DNA of 12,098 bases from Candidatus Cloacimonas sp. 4484_140 (GTDB taxonomy: Bacteria; Cloacimonadota; Cloacimonadia; JGIOTU-2), in assembly GCA_002049945.1 (NCBI GenBank), contig MVCT01000018.1, positions 1-12,098 of the forward strand. The letters run 5' to 3'. The notes beneath the pieces were generated by a model. It searched no databases. It was not told the DNA's origin and saw only the letters and a program-made list of their open reading frames with translations. The stretch's first letter is position 1. Every line of letters starts with the position of its first letter. The position numbers were made by a program, and so were the translations under genes. This document shows positions 1-6,750 of this stretch, in pieces.

Positions 1-642
1 ACAGGAAATAGTAATATCGGAATTTGTTGTTATAATTTATCCGAAATAAATCTCGCTAACTCAACACTCTGGATGAATGCACCCCAGGAAATTGATATGC
101 ATAGTAATTCTACTCTTGATGCCCAATATTCAGACATTATGGGAGGTTATCTTGGAACTGGTAATATTGATGAAGACCCTCAATTTATTGATCCCGATAG
201 TTTAAATTTCCATTTATTGGACACTTCCCCTTGCATAAACTCCGGCACTCCAGATACCACAGGGCTTCATCTTCCACCCTGGGATCTGGATGGAAATCCT
301 CGTATTTATGACGGTAGAATCGATATGGGAGCTTACGAATGGCAGGGAGTAGCAGTCGATGATACTATTCATAATTATGATATAGTAACACTCCATCAAA
401 ATTTCCCTAATCCCTTCAAATCCACCACGCATATTTCCTTCTCTCTCCCCCATCCTGATAAAGTTAAAATCCAGATATACAACCTCAAAGGACAGCTTGT
501 CGAAACACTTCTTAATGAAAATAAGCAAGCAGGAAATCATACTTTTGAGTGGAATGCTGAAAATGTCAGCTCAGGAATTTATTTCTGTAAATTATCAACT
601 GATAAAAAATCCTCAATTCAAAAATTAGTAATCATCAAATAA
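1..642 (+). CDS. Secreted protein, C-terminal part, with choice-of-anchor-Q-like region and type IX secretion sorting domain (5' truncated)
   Basis: The reading frame is open from base 1, so this is the last 213 residues of a longer protein; the first in-frame ATG (73) is internal. Residues about 60-115 of the fragment contain the pattern DPQFID, then SPCINSGTPD, then DMGAYE. This resembles the choice-of-anchor Q segment that ends right-handed beta-helix surface proteins. The final roughly 80 residues are a type A sorting domain: NFPNPF, a middle stretch with KIQIYNLKGQLV, then SSGIYFCKL and a lysine-containing tail. In the FCB group this domain directs export through the type IX system and is usually cleaved at the surface. 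The function of the missing N-terminus cannot be seen. The fragment has no strong terminator after its stop. Confidence is high for the sorting domain and moderate for the anchor-Q call. Confidence 0.88.
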   Translation, partial: TGNSNIGICCYNLSEINLANSTLWMNAPQEIDMHSNSTLDAQYSDIMGGYLGTGNIDEDPQFIDPDSLNFHLLDTSPCINSGTPDTTGLHLPPWDLDGNPRIYDGRIDMGAYEWQGVAVDDTIHNYDIVTLHQNFPNPFKSTTHISFSLPHPDKVKIQIYNLKGQLVETLLNENKQAGNHTFEWNAENVSSGIYFCKLSTDKKSSIQKLVIIK

Positions 643-661
643 ACCAAATCAAAGAAGGTTC

Positions 662-688
662 ATATCAATTTGATATAACTTATATCAA
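662..688 (+). promoter_or_regulatory. Paired ATATCAA dyads, candidate activator binding site
   Basis: ATATCAA (662-668) and TTGATAT (670-676) form a perfect dyad around one base. A further ATATCAA (682-688) forms a second dyad with the middle copy across five bases. The array lies about 100-125 bases upstream of the sigma-54-like -24 element at 786-793, a usual distance for an enhancer-type activator. The core has the form CAA-N-TTG, which from memory resembles sites reported for NtrX in proteobacteria. The sequence is AT-rich, so chance is possible, and it could instead be a weak hairpin after the upstream gene. Confidence 0.35.
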
Positions 689-785
689 TCACACATCAAC
701 TCTAACTGATTTTTAAATACGCTATTTTTTACTAATTTATTCTATCTCACTGTCAGTAAGTAAATTACACATTTTATAAAATTTT

Positions 786-801
786 TTGGCACGATATTTG
801 A
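786..801 (+). promoter_or_regulatory. Candidate sigma-54 (RpoN) promoter
   Basis: The sequence TTGGCACG (786-793), four bases, then TTTGA (797-801) matches the -24/-12 consensus (YTGGCACG, N4, TTGC). The GG-to-G spacing is exactly 12 bases. The one departure in a key position is A instead of C in the -12 GC pair, which weakens the call. Transcription would start near 812 and would include the leader ORF, the terminator hairpin and the PDZ gene. The window itself encodes a GAFTGA-type activator of sigma-54 polymerase. Confidence 0.5.
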
Positions 802-838
802 CTAATAAAAAAGAAAAAAGTACATAGAGGTGTTAAAA

Positions 839-907
839 ATGAAACATAATTCAATTATTGTATTATGGAAAGAAAGAAAAAAGCTATATAACCTCCCTAA
901 GAAATAA
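839..907 (+). CDS. Candidate 22-codon leader peptide
   Basis: ATG at 839 is preceded by AGAGG ending at 830, eight bases upstream, which is a good ribosome binding site. The frame runs 22 codons to TAA at 905-907. The peptide is lysine-rich, with a basic KERKK stretch and a C-terminal LPKK. It lies between the sigma-54-like promoter and a terminator hairpin (921-951), so its translation could influence that hairpin. Its last codons carry TCCCT (894-898), complementary to AGGGA (921-925) in the 5' arm of the terminator. An inverted repeat AAGCTAT/ATAGCTT (881-887, 909-915) spans its end. I do not recognise the peptide, and it may be a chance ORF. Confidence 0.4.
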   Translation: MKHNSIIVLWKERKKLYNLPKK

Positions 908-920
908 CATAGCTTCACAA

Positions 921-951
921 AGGGAAGCGCCCCCCGCTTCCCTCCCTTTTT
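921..951 (+). terminator. Rho-independent terminator or attenuator hairpin upstream of the PDZ gene
   Basis: AGGGAAGCG (921-929) pairs perfectly with CGCTTCCCT (935-943) around a CCCCC loop, followed by CCC and a run of five T (947-951). It lies only about 30 bases before the start of the PDZ gene and downstream of the candidate promoter. It would therefore act inside the leader as an attenuator, unless an unseen promoter lies between 951 and 983. The T run is short and offset by three bases, so termination may be partial. Confidence 0.6.
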
Positions 952-982
952 CAAATTTTCAAAATAATGAAAGGAGAAACAA

Positions 983-2191
983 ATGAAAAAGTTAAGTGTA
1001 ATCCTGGTTGTATTGCTCTTCGGAGCAGCAGCCATGCTCAATGCAGAAGAACCCTTCGTCTTTTCAGTTGACGGATGGGGACAGGAGGATGTCGATATCG
1101 ACCTATCTGATCTGGAGGAATTAAAACAACTCAAAGATCTTAATAAAGATCAAATTAAGAAGATCCAGATTTCCTTCTCAGGTGAATACAACGCAGATAG
1201 TCCTCTGCTTGGTGTGTATCTTGCTGATATGACCTTTCAAGATGCCTATGAAATGCACTATGATTATAATTATGGTGTCCTTCTTTCCGGCGTCGTACCT
1301 GGTGGCGGAGCTCAACAAGCCGGTCTTATGAAAGGTGATATCATCATGGAATTCGGCGGGCAAAAAGCCCGTTATGAAAGCCAGCTTTCAACTATGATCA
1401 AGAGCAAAAAAGTTGGTGAAACAGTCGATATTGTTTTCTTTAGAAATGAACAGATCTATGAAACTCGAGCTGTGCTTCAATCACGCCAGAAACCCAAAAT
1501 CGATGAAAAAACAGGTGAAATAATTATAGAAAAGAAACACAAATTAGATGCTGGTGGCGGCGGTGGTAGCTGGATCCCAATGTGGTTTGTCGATAAGAGC
1601 AAATTCGAAGATGTGAATAAAATTATCGAAGATTTTGGCTTTTCTCCGCTTCGTGAAGACGGAATGTTCCTGAATGGATTTGGCGGTAAAGGCAACATCG
1701 GCAAGAACTGGTTCCTTGGTGGAATGGGGGAATGGTATTCAATCGACAGAAAAATGATCGATACTACCGGTGTGAAGAGAATGAAATATGGTCTTGGATT
1801 TGGTGGAGTTACTCTTGATAAGCGTATCATGCTCTCAAAAAATATTGCCACATCCCTTGGCTTTATGCTTGGCTGGGGAGGTCATACACTCGAGCTTTCT
1901 CACATTGGTGACAACTATGATTGGGATCAGTTGAATGGTCAGCTCGCAAACTCAACAAATAACTATGTAAAATTAGAGAAAAACTATATTCTCTTCCAAC
2001 CCAAATTAGAAGTTCTGTATCGTCTTACTGATTGGCTTGGAATCCGTGCTGCAGTTGGTTATATGCTCAGCTACTCATATCACAGCGGTTGGAATGCAAA
2101 TATCTGTGATGACATCTTTGAAGTCACGAACTCACCAGAGACCAAGCTTGATGGCTTGACCGTCAGCATTGGTCCATGGTTTGGATTCTAA
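983..2191 (+). CDS. Secreted PDZ-domain protein, probably envelope associated
   Basis: The 402-residue protein starts at ATG 983 after a clear AAAGGAG. It begins with a signal peptide (two Lys, hydrophobic 5-19, likely cut after LNA near residue 21). An acidic stretch follows (about 36-60, rich in D, E, L and K). Residues about 75-168 form a PDZ domain: GVVPGGGAQQAGLMKGDIIMEF is its core, read here as the peptide-binding loop and the strand-helix of the fold. No trypsin-like Ser-His-Asp protease domain is present, so it is not a DegP/HtrA protease. A five-glycine linker (191-195) precedes a Gly- and aromatic-rich region (about 196-402) with alternating strands and a terminal PWFGF. This resembles an outer-membrane or periplasmic beta-rich domain. 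The exact family is not recognised. It is preceded by a promoter-leader-terminator arrangement. Confidence 0.85.
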   Translation: MKKLSVILVVLLFGAAAMLNAEEPFVFSVDGWGQEDVDIDLSDLEELKQLKDLNKDQIKKIQISFSGEYNADSPLLGVYLADMTFQDAYEMHYDYNYGVLLSGVVPGGGAQQAGLMKGDIIMEFGGQKARYESQLSTMIKSKKVGETVDIVFFRNEQIYETRAVLQSRQKPKIDEKTGEIIIEKKHKLDAGGGGGSWIPMWFVDKSKFEDVNKIIEDFGFSPLREDGMFLNGFGGKGNIGKNWFLGGMGEWYSIDRKMIDTTGVKRMKYGLGFGGVTLDKRIMLSKNIATSLGFMLGWGGHTLELSHIGDNYDWDQLNGQLANSTNNYVKLEKNYILFQPKLEVLYRLTDWLGIRAAVGYMLSYSYHSGWNANICDDIFEVTNSPETKLDGLTVSIGPWFGF

Positions 2192-2204
2192 ATTATAAGC
2201 TCAT

Positions 2205-2236
2205 ACAAAGCCCCGTCCTTTGCGATGGGGCTTTGT
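2205..2236 (+). promoter_or_regulatory. Strong intergenic stem-loop just before the lipoprotein ribosome binding site
   Basis: ACAAAGCCCCGTC (2205-2217) pairs with GATGGGGCTTTGT (2224-2236), 13 pairs including one G-T, around a six-base loop. There is no T run; AAAAGGAG follows directly (2237-2243). It may shield the 3' end of the PDZ transcript, cause partial termination, or limit access to the downstream ribosome binding site. Confidence 0.55.
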
Positions 2237-2249
2237 AAAAGGAGTCATC

Positions 2250-2540
2250 ATGAAATTTTTAAAAGTTCTAATCCTATTAGTTCTAATTCCATTGCTTTTT
2301 GCTTCCTGCGAGTTCCATTTTGATGGAGATAAAGTACGCGTCAAAGGCATTACACTTGAGCATTCACGAACTATTATTCTAATAGACAATGAAAAATATG
2401 ACACTTTCATTGTTGAATCACACTCCGGAAATATCACGCTTGAGGGTGGACAATCCTATGCACTTGAAGTGATGATCTGGGAAAAGTATGAAAATGACGT
2501 AACACTTTCTATTCAGAAGGGAAAGCTTGAAATATCATGA
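2250..2540 (+). CDS. Lipoprotein, N-terminal part of a probable DUF4097-type protein
   Basis: ATG 2250 is chosen because AAAAGGAG lies seven bases upstream; an earlier in-frame ATG at 2220 falls inside the stem-loop and lacks a site. The 96-residue product has a lipoprotein signal: hydrophobic 3-18 then LFASC with Cys20 as the lipid-attachment residue. The mature part has short beta-strand-like stretches, including SHSGNITLEGG, typical of DUF4097 (putative adhesin) proteins. It stops at TGA 2538-2540, exactly where the next frame starts (ATGA overlap). The last residues, KGKLEIS, read naturally into DGKDFEVETGAGN of the next frame. That suggests one protein broken by a single-base change. It could also be a genuine two-subunit, translationally coupled pair. 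Confidence 0.75.
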   Translation: MKFLKVLILLVLIPLLFASCEFHFDGDKVRVKGITLEHSRTIILIDNEKYDTFIVESHSGNITLEGGQSYALEVMIWEKYENDVTLSIQKGKLEIS

Positions 2541-2914
2541 TCAGTGATATGGATGGCAAGGACTTTGAAGTGGAAACCGGTGCTGGAAACCTGAATTTTG
2601 ATAACTGTAATTTTACGGAAATGGAATTTTCAACCGGTGCTGGAAACATCAATGCATCCAATATAAAAACAAACAATATCGAGATGAATACAGGCGCTGG
2701 AAATATTCTTGTTAAATCTCTAATTGCAGTTGAACTGGACTGTAATACTGGCGTGGGCAATATCGATGTATTCAACTCTACTGCAAAGAAAGCAGATTGC
2801 AATTCCGGCATAGGAAATATTTCAGTTTCGGAATCCCATTTTGAAAAACATGAGTTTGATACAGGTATTGGAAAAGTTAATTATAAAAATAACGGCAAAT
2901 CCGTAGAACTATAA
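2537..2914 (+). CDS. Beta-solenoid repeat protein, probable C-terminal part of the DUF4097-type lipoprotein
   Basis: The 125-residue frame begins with ATG overlapping the stop of the preceding frame. It has no signal peptide and no well-placed ribosome binding site (AAGGGA lies about 15 bases upstream). From residue 13 it is made almost wholly of a 19-residue repeat, six copies, each starting with a [E/S/N/D]-[T/S]-G-[A/V/I]-G-[N/K]-[L/I/V] motif. That pattern is expected of a stacked beta-solenoid as in DUF4097 adhesin-like proteins. Without the upstream lipoprotein signal it would stay in the cytoplasm, where such proteins are not normally found. This favours a -1 frame disruption or assembly error near 2530-2540. 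No canonical slippery heptamer is visible there. The gene ends 15 bases before a strong terminator. Confidence 0.7.
   Translation: MISDMDGKDFEVETGAGNLNFDNCNFTEMEFSTGAGNINASNIKTNNIEMNTGAGNILVKSLIAVELDCNTGVGNIDVFNSTAKKADCNSGIGNISVSESHFEKHEFDTGIGKVNYKNNGKSVEL
2573..2911 (+). repeat. Six in-frame 57-bp repeats encoding a 19-residue solenoid unit
   Basis: Units start at 2573, 2630, 2687, 2744, 2801 and 2858 (the last is 54 bp). The period is exactly 57 bases with no insertion or loss. The first two units share an identical ACCGGTGCTGGAAAC core (2577-2591 and 2634-2648), and later units diverge progressively. The pattern indicates tandem duplication followed by divergence. Confidence 0.9.
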
Positions 2915-2929
2915 GCATAGCAATTAATT

Positions 2930-2967
2930 GAGGATAAGTGGTTTGGACTGCTTATCCTCTTTTTTTT
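2930..2967 (+). terminator. Rho-independent terminator
   Basis: GAGGATAAG (2930-2938) pairs perfectly with CTTATCCTC (2951-2959) around a 12-base loop, followed directly by eight T (2960-2967). It closes the PDZ/DUF4097 group and separates it from the two-component operon. Confidence 0.92.
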
Positions 2968-3032
2968 CTATAAACTTGCCAACTTTTATCAAATTTTAGA
3001 ATGTATTAACATAATTATCAGGAGTACATAAA

Positions 3033-3596
3033 ATGCTTGAAGCACTATCAAAACAGATCACCACGCTCGTTATCGCTGCAGGTTCACTCTTTTCATCACA
3101 TGTTACTCCCATATTTGATAATTGCTCGTATCGACTTCAGGATGATGTGCTTGTTTTTTCCGGAAGGATCGTCAATTGCTACACCAAGGACATTGAGCAG
3201 ATAATGCAGTCAGGTCAGCAAATCTTACTGGAATTCACCTACCGAATACACGAACAGGGCAGCGAAATACCTCTTCATGTGAATTCTGAAACCCACTCGA
3301 TCAAGTATGATGTCGTTGATAGATTTTTTACGATTGATAAAACAGAAGAAAGGGAAAACTTCATATTTCTCGATTTTAATGAAGCAAAACAGCATTTTAT
3401 TCTGCTTGAAAACCTAAATATTCAGCATATAGATTTTTTTGAAGAGGGCAGGGAATATTTCTTTGAGGTTACTGCATCCTTACATCCTGTGTATCTTGAA
3501 GAAATGGAAAAAAATATTGAATTGATGAAATACTGGAATAATAAACCTGCCACCTATCGCTCACCTGCCTTTTCACTTCACGACCTCGAATCATGA
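3033..3596 (+). CDS. DUF4390-like protein upstream of the NtrY-like kinase
   Basis: The 187-residue protein starts at ATG 3033 after AGGAGT. It has a hydrophobic segment (about 9-21) suggesting export or an N-terminal anchor. The rest is a beta-rich domain of mixed strands with no visible catalytic motif. Size, the alternating strand pattern (for example DDVLVFSGRIVN and FTYRIHEQG) and position directly before an NtrY-type kinase match DUF4390. In proteobacteria that family often sits beside NtrY/NtrX-type genes. The function is not known; a periplasmic input partner for the kinase is a reasonable inference. Its stop overlaps the kinase start by four bases (ATGA), so the two are probably translated together. 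The family call rests partly on context. Confidence 0.7.
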   Translation: MLEALSKQITTLVIAAGSLFSSHVTPIFDNCSYRLQDDVLVFSGRIVNCYTKDIEQIMQSGQQILLEFTYRIHEQGSEIPLHVNSETHSIKYDVVDRFFTIDKTEERENFIFLDFNEAKQHFILLENLNIQHIDFFEEGREYFFEVTASLHPVYLEEMEKNIELMKYWNNKPATYRSPAFSLHDLES

Positions 3597-4789
3597 AACT
3601 CCCATCCTTTAAAATACAAATCATTGCCATAATGTTCATTCTTCTGGTGCTATCAGGACTATTAACAAGATTTTTTTTCATGACACAGTTCAATGATTAT
3701 TCCCAGGATATTACTTCGCTGAATTTGTATGACAAAGTACATGATCTCTATAGCAAACACAAGAATGCTATCGATAAGGAAGAGGTCTCCCCAATCCTCA
3801 CAGACATAAATAAAATTGAACTTACCACCTATCTTTTCCGCAAAGACATGACCCTCTATTCTACACTGTATGTTGTTATTTCCGGGCTTGTGGTTCTTAT
3901 AATCCTGCTGATTTTCCTCACACTTATTACCCGTCCCTTGAACCGTTTGCAGGCAGGCACCAAAAAAATTGCTGCCGGTGATCTGAAAGTCAGGATTCGA
4001 GAATCCAGGTTCTCACCAATAAACGGGCTTATTGTCTCTTTCAATAATATGCTTGAAGAACTGGAGAGCAATCGTGATAAACTTCTGCAGGCAGAAAAGG
4101 ATATGATGTGGCGCGAAATGGCACAGGTCATGGCGCACGAGATCAAGAATCCACTCACTCCCCTTCGGCTTTCTACCGAACGGATGGAAATGAAATACTG
4201 GGGAAAGAGCGAAAATTTCGATAAGATCTTTCGGGATTCTATGGAAGTTATCAACGAAGAGATAAGCAACCTGCAGCATCTTGTGAAAGAATTTTCCAAA
4301 TTTGCTCGTATGCCTTCTGCCAATTTTGAAGAATATGATATCAATGAGCAGATCCGAGATATTATTCCTCCCTATCGTGGAAAGGCAGACATTACTCTTG
4401 CTCTTGATCCGGAAATACCCGAATTCTTTGGCGATAAGATGCAGATGAAACAGGTTTTTGTGAACCTTATCCAGAATGCGATACAAGCAATGCCTGCCCG
4501 CGGTATAATGGATATCTCTTCAAAATATGAAGACGGAGCTTTTATTTTTACAATAAAAGATTCAGGTGACGGTATTCCCCCTGAGGACATGGAAAGAATA
4601 TTCCGCCCATATTATACTACAAAAGAAAAGGGTACCGGACTAGGTCTTTCAATAGTAAAAAGAATTATAAACCAGCACCAGGGAACAATTGAAGTTGAAA
4701 GCAAAAAGGACGAAGGCACTATTTTTATCATAAAAATTAACCTCAAAAAAAAAGATAGAGAAGATTACAATGAAAATTTTAGTGATTGA
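3593..4789 (+). CDS. NtrY-like membrane sensor histidine kinase
   Basis: The 398-residue protein has a first membrane segment (about 9-29), a short extracytoplasmic loop (about 30-90) and a second membrane segment (about 91-113). A HAMP linker (about 111-163) and HisKA box follow, with phospho-acceptor His182 in AHEIKNPLTP. The ATPase domain shows the N box around Asn291/Asn295, DSGDGIP (323-329), IFRPYYTTK (336-344) and GTGLGLSI (347-354). All kinase motifs are intact. It lacks the PAS domain and extra membrane segments of classical NtrY, so it is a compact version. It starts with an ATGA overlap on the DUF4390 gene and overlaps the regulator gene by 20 bases, which marks it as the regulator's partner. 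The signal sensed is unknown. Confidence 0.92.
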   Translation: MKLPSFKIQIIAIMFILLVLSGLLTRFFFMTQFNDYSQDITSLNLYDKVHDLYSKHKNAIDKEEVSPILTDINKIELTTYLFRKDMTLYSTLYVVISGLVVLIILLIFLTLITRPLNRLQAGTKKIAAGDLKVRIRESRFSPINGLIVSFNNMLEELESNRDKLLQAEKDMMWREMAQVMAHEIKNPLTPLRLSTERMEMKYWGKSENFDKIFRDSMEVINEEISNLQHLVKEFSKFARMPSANFEEYDINEQIRDIIPPYRGKADITLALDPEIPEFFGDKMQMKQVFVNLIQNAIQAMPARGIMDISSKYEDGAFIFTIKDSGDGIPPEDMERIFRPYYTTKEKGTGLGLSIVKRIINQHQGTIEVESKKDEGTIFIIKINLKKKDREDYNENFSD

Positions 4790-6122
4790 CGACGAAAAAA
4801 ATATTCGCAGAACTCTCTCGGATATTCTGGAAGATGAGGGCTACACAGTTCTCGTTGCGTCCTCAGGCGAAGAAGGTCTGCAAGTTCTTGCCCATGAGAT
4901 TATCGACCTCCTCCTTCTCGATGTAAAACTGCCGGGTATGGACGGCATCGAAGTGCTCAAGAAAGTCCGCAAAGATTTCCCATCGCTGGATGTAATCATG
5001 ATATCCGGACACAGCACAATCAAAACTGCGGTGCAAGCTGTCCAAATGGGTGCTTACAATTTCCTTGAAAAACCGCTCTCTCTTCATAAGATCATTGTCT
5101 CTGCGCGGAATATTTCAGATAAGATAAAGCTCTATAAAAAATATAATGAAGAGCAGAAGGATATTGAATCCCATTACAAAATGATCGGTATTTCGCCGGA
5201 ATTTGAACGGGTAAGAACTCTTATTGATAAGGTCAGCAAAACGGACAGCAAGGTTCTCATTCGCGGGGAAAGCGGTACTGGAAAAGAACTTGTTGCTTAT
5301 GCCATTCATAATAAGAGCAATAGAAAGAATGGTCCTTTTGTGAAATTCAACTCTGCTGCTATTCCAAATGAACTTGTGGAAAGCGAACTTTTCGGTCATG
5401 AAAAAGGCGCATTCACCGGTGCTGAAAACAAGAAGCTTGGGAAACTGGAAGTCGCTCACGAAGGAACTCTTTTCCTCGATGAGATCGGTGACATGAATCT
5501 CAATGCTCAGGCAAAGATACTTCGTGTCATTCAGGAAGGTAAATTTGAACGCATCGGCTCAAATACAATTATTAATATTGATGTACGCATTCTTGCTGCA
5601 ACCAATAAAAATCTGGAAAAAATGGTTTCGGAAGGCACATTCCGCGAAGACTTATTTTATCGCCTTAATGTGATCCCGATTCAGATTCCCCCATTGAGAG
5701 AACGAATTTCAGACATTCCGATTCTGCTTGAATACTTTCTTGATTATTATGCAGTTGAGTTAAAGGTACATCCAAAGAAATTTTCATCACAAGCTATGCG
5801 GCTTCTACAAAGTTATTCTTTCCCGGGCAATATTCGTGAATTAAAGAATCTTGTCGAGCGATTGTATATCATTTCGCCCGAAAAAATCATCCCGGAAGAT
5901 GAGGTTTCCCCACATATAAAATTGCTTTCTTCAAAGAAGAATAAGGAAGCAGGTTTGTTCAGTATATCCAATTTTACAAAGGCAAAAAAACAGTTTGAAA
6001 TAGAATATTTGAAAGAACAGCTTGACAAATATAATTGGAATATAAGTCTTACGGCTGAAAATATCGGTCTCCAGCAATCAAACCTTTCAAGGAAAATTAA
6101 GGATCTTGAGATCGAAAAATAA
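4770..6122 (+). CDS. NtrX/NtrC-family sigma-54-dependent response regulator
   Basis: The 450-residue regulator has a receiver domain (1-118) with acidic pocket Asp7/Asp8, phospho-acceptor Asp51, Ser79 and Lys101. A AAA+ sigma-54 activation domain follows (about 137-365): Walker A GESGTGKE (166-173), GAFTGA (213-218) that contacts sigma-54, Walker B LFLDEIG (234-240) and FREDLFYRLN (291-300). A C-terminal Fis-type helix-turn-helix spans about 421-448. Every key residue is present, so it should be an active enhancer-dependent activator. It overlaps the kinase gene by 20 bases. The C-terminal SNLSRKIKDLEI fits the NtrX branch better than general NtrC. Its targets are unknown; the sigma-54-like promoter at 786-801 is the only candidate site seen nearby. 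Confidence 0.93.
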   Translation: MKILVIDDEKNIRRTLSDILEDEGYTVLVASSGEEGLQVLAHEIIDLLLLDVKLPGMDGIEVLKKVRKDFPSLDVIMISGHSTIKTAVQAVQMGAYNFLEKPLSLHKIIVSARNISDKIKLYKKYNEEQKDIESHYKMIGISPEFERVRTLIDKVSKTDSKVLIRGESGTGKELVAYAIHNKSNRKNGPFVKFNSAAIPNELVESELFGHEKGAFTGAENKKLGKLEVAHEGTLFLDEIGDMNLNAQAKILRVIQEGKFERIGSNTIINIDVRILAATNKNLEKMVSEGTFREDLFYRLNVIPIQIPPLRERISDIPILLEYFLDYYAVELKVHPKKFSSQAMRLLQSYSFPGNIRELKNLVERLYIISPEKIIPEDEVSPHIKLLSSKKNKEAGLFSISNFTKAKKQFEIEYLKEQLDKYNWNISLTAENIGLQQSNLSRKIKDLEIEK

Positions 6123-6143
6123 TGAAGCTATGAAGGACTGCAT

Positions 6144-6746
6144 ATGAATATTGATATATTAAAACTTATCCTTCTTTCAATAGCCGGTTATTTGATCGGC
6201 TCACTTTCCTGTAGCGTAATTGTCACCAAGCTTGTAACAGGAAGAGATATCCGTAATATCGAACTCAAAAACGCCGGAGCTTACAATGTATTCAGAAACA
6301 TCGGCAAGGGCTGGGGATGTGTTGTTGCAGTACTTGATGGTTTAAAAGGTCTCTTTCTGATATGCATCGGCTTTCTGCTTAAGATGCAGTTCTCTCATAT
6401 AATTATTGCTGCATCCTTTGTGATCATTGGACATTGCTTTCCAGTTTTTTATCATTTTTACGGCGGTCGTGGAGGAGCAACTACTATAGGAGTACTCATT
6501 CCATTTTTACCAATCGAGCTTGTCATCTGGCTCGTCCCTGCGATAATTCTTGGCTTACTTATAAAACGACCCGGCTATTTCCCTGTATTCTGGTTGCTTT
6601 TTGTATTGATGACTATGCTGCTCTTTAACTGGTCTCATCGAAGCCAGGATACTATTCATGCACTGCTCTATGTGATGATCCTCACTGGTGTGCTAAATAC
6701 TATCATTATACTCTCGCGCAGGGATTCCCGGGTTGTAAAAGAGTAA
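6144..6746 (+). CDS. plsY: PlsY-like glycerol-3-phosphate acyltransferase
   Basis: The 200-residue integral membrane protein has about five hydrophobic segments, the size and topology of PlsY. PlsY transfers acyl groups from acyl-phosphate to glycerol-3-phosphate in the first step of phospholipid synthesis. Recognisable motifs are GSLSCSVIVTKLVTGRDIR (19-37), NAGAYNVFRNIGK (43-55), DGLKG (65-69) and GHCFPVFYHFYGGRGGAT (96-113). Two departures stand out: the GSGN-type loop reads ELKN (40-43) with Tyr47 where GATN is usual, and the GGKG loop reads GGRG. These may reduce or change activity, or mark a divergent lineage version. AAGGA lies six bases before the ATG. It sits 21 bases after the regulator gene, within the same operon. 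Confidence 0.82.
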   Translation: MNIDILKLILLSIAGYLIGSLSCSVIVTKLVTGRDIRNIELKNAGAYNVFRNIGKGWGCVVAVLDGLKGLFLICIGFLLKMQFSHIIIAASFVIIGHCFPVFYHFYGGRGGATTIGVLIPFLPIELVIWLVPAIILGLLIKRPGYFPVFWLLFVLMTMLLFNWSHRSQDTIHALLYVMILTGVLNTIIILSRRDSRVVKE

Positions 6747-6750
6747 GATC

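Noticed and set aside
1477..1851. 124-codon minus-strand ORF opposite the PDZ gene
   Set aside because: It is antisense to a well-supported coding region; its Pro/Ser-rich content mirrors the Gly-rich sense strand.
2531..2545. Canonical programmed -1 ribosomal frameshift
   Set aside because: No X XXY YYZ slippery heptamer is seen in the possible shift interval and no clear stimulatory structure follows, so I report a split gene and not a known recoding site.
2976..3002. TTGCCA/TAGAAT pair as promoter of the DUF4390 operon
   Set aside because: The spacer is only 15 bases and the region is AT-rich; a promoter must exist near here but these hexamers do not prove it.
4103..4125. TGGCAC inside the kinase gene as a sigma-54 promoter
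   Set aside because: No TTGC-like -12 element follows at the right spacing, and it is inside coding sequence.
3856..4486. Minus-strand ORFs of 162 and 157 codons opposite the kinase gene
   Set aside because: They are shadows of the kinase coding strand, with no ribosome binding site and no recognisable domain.
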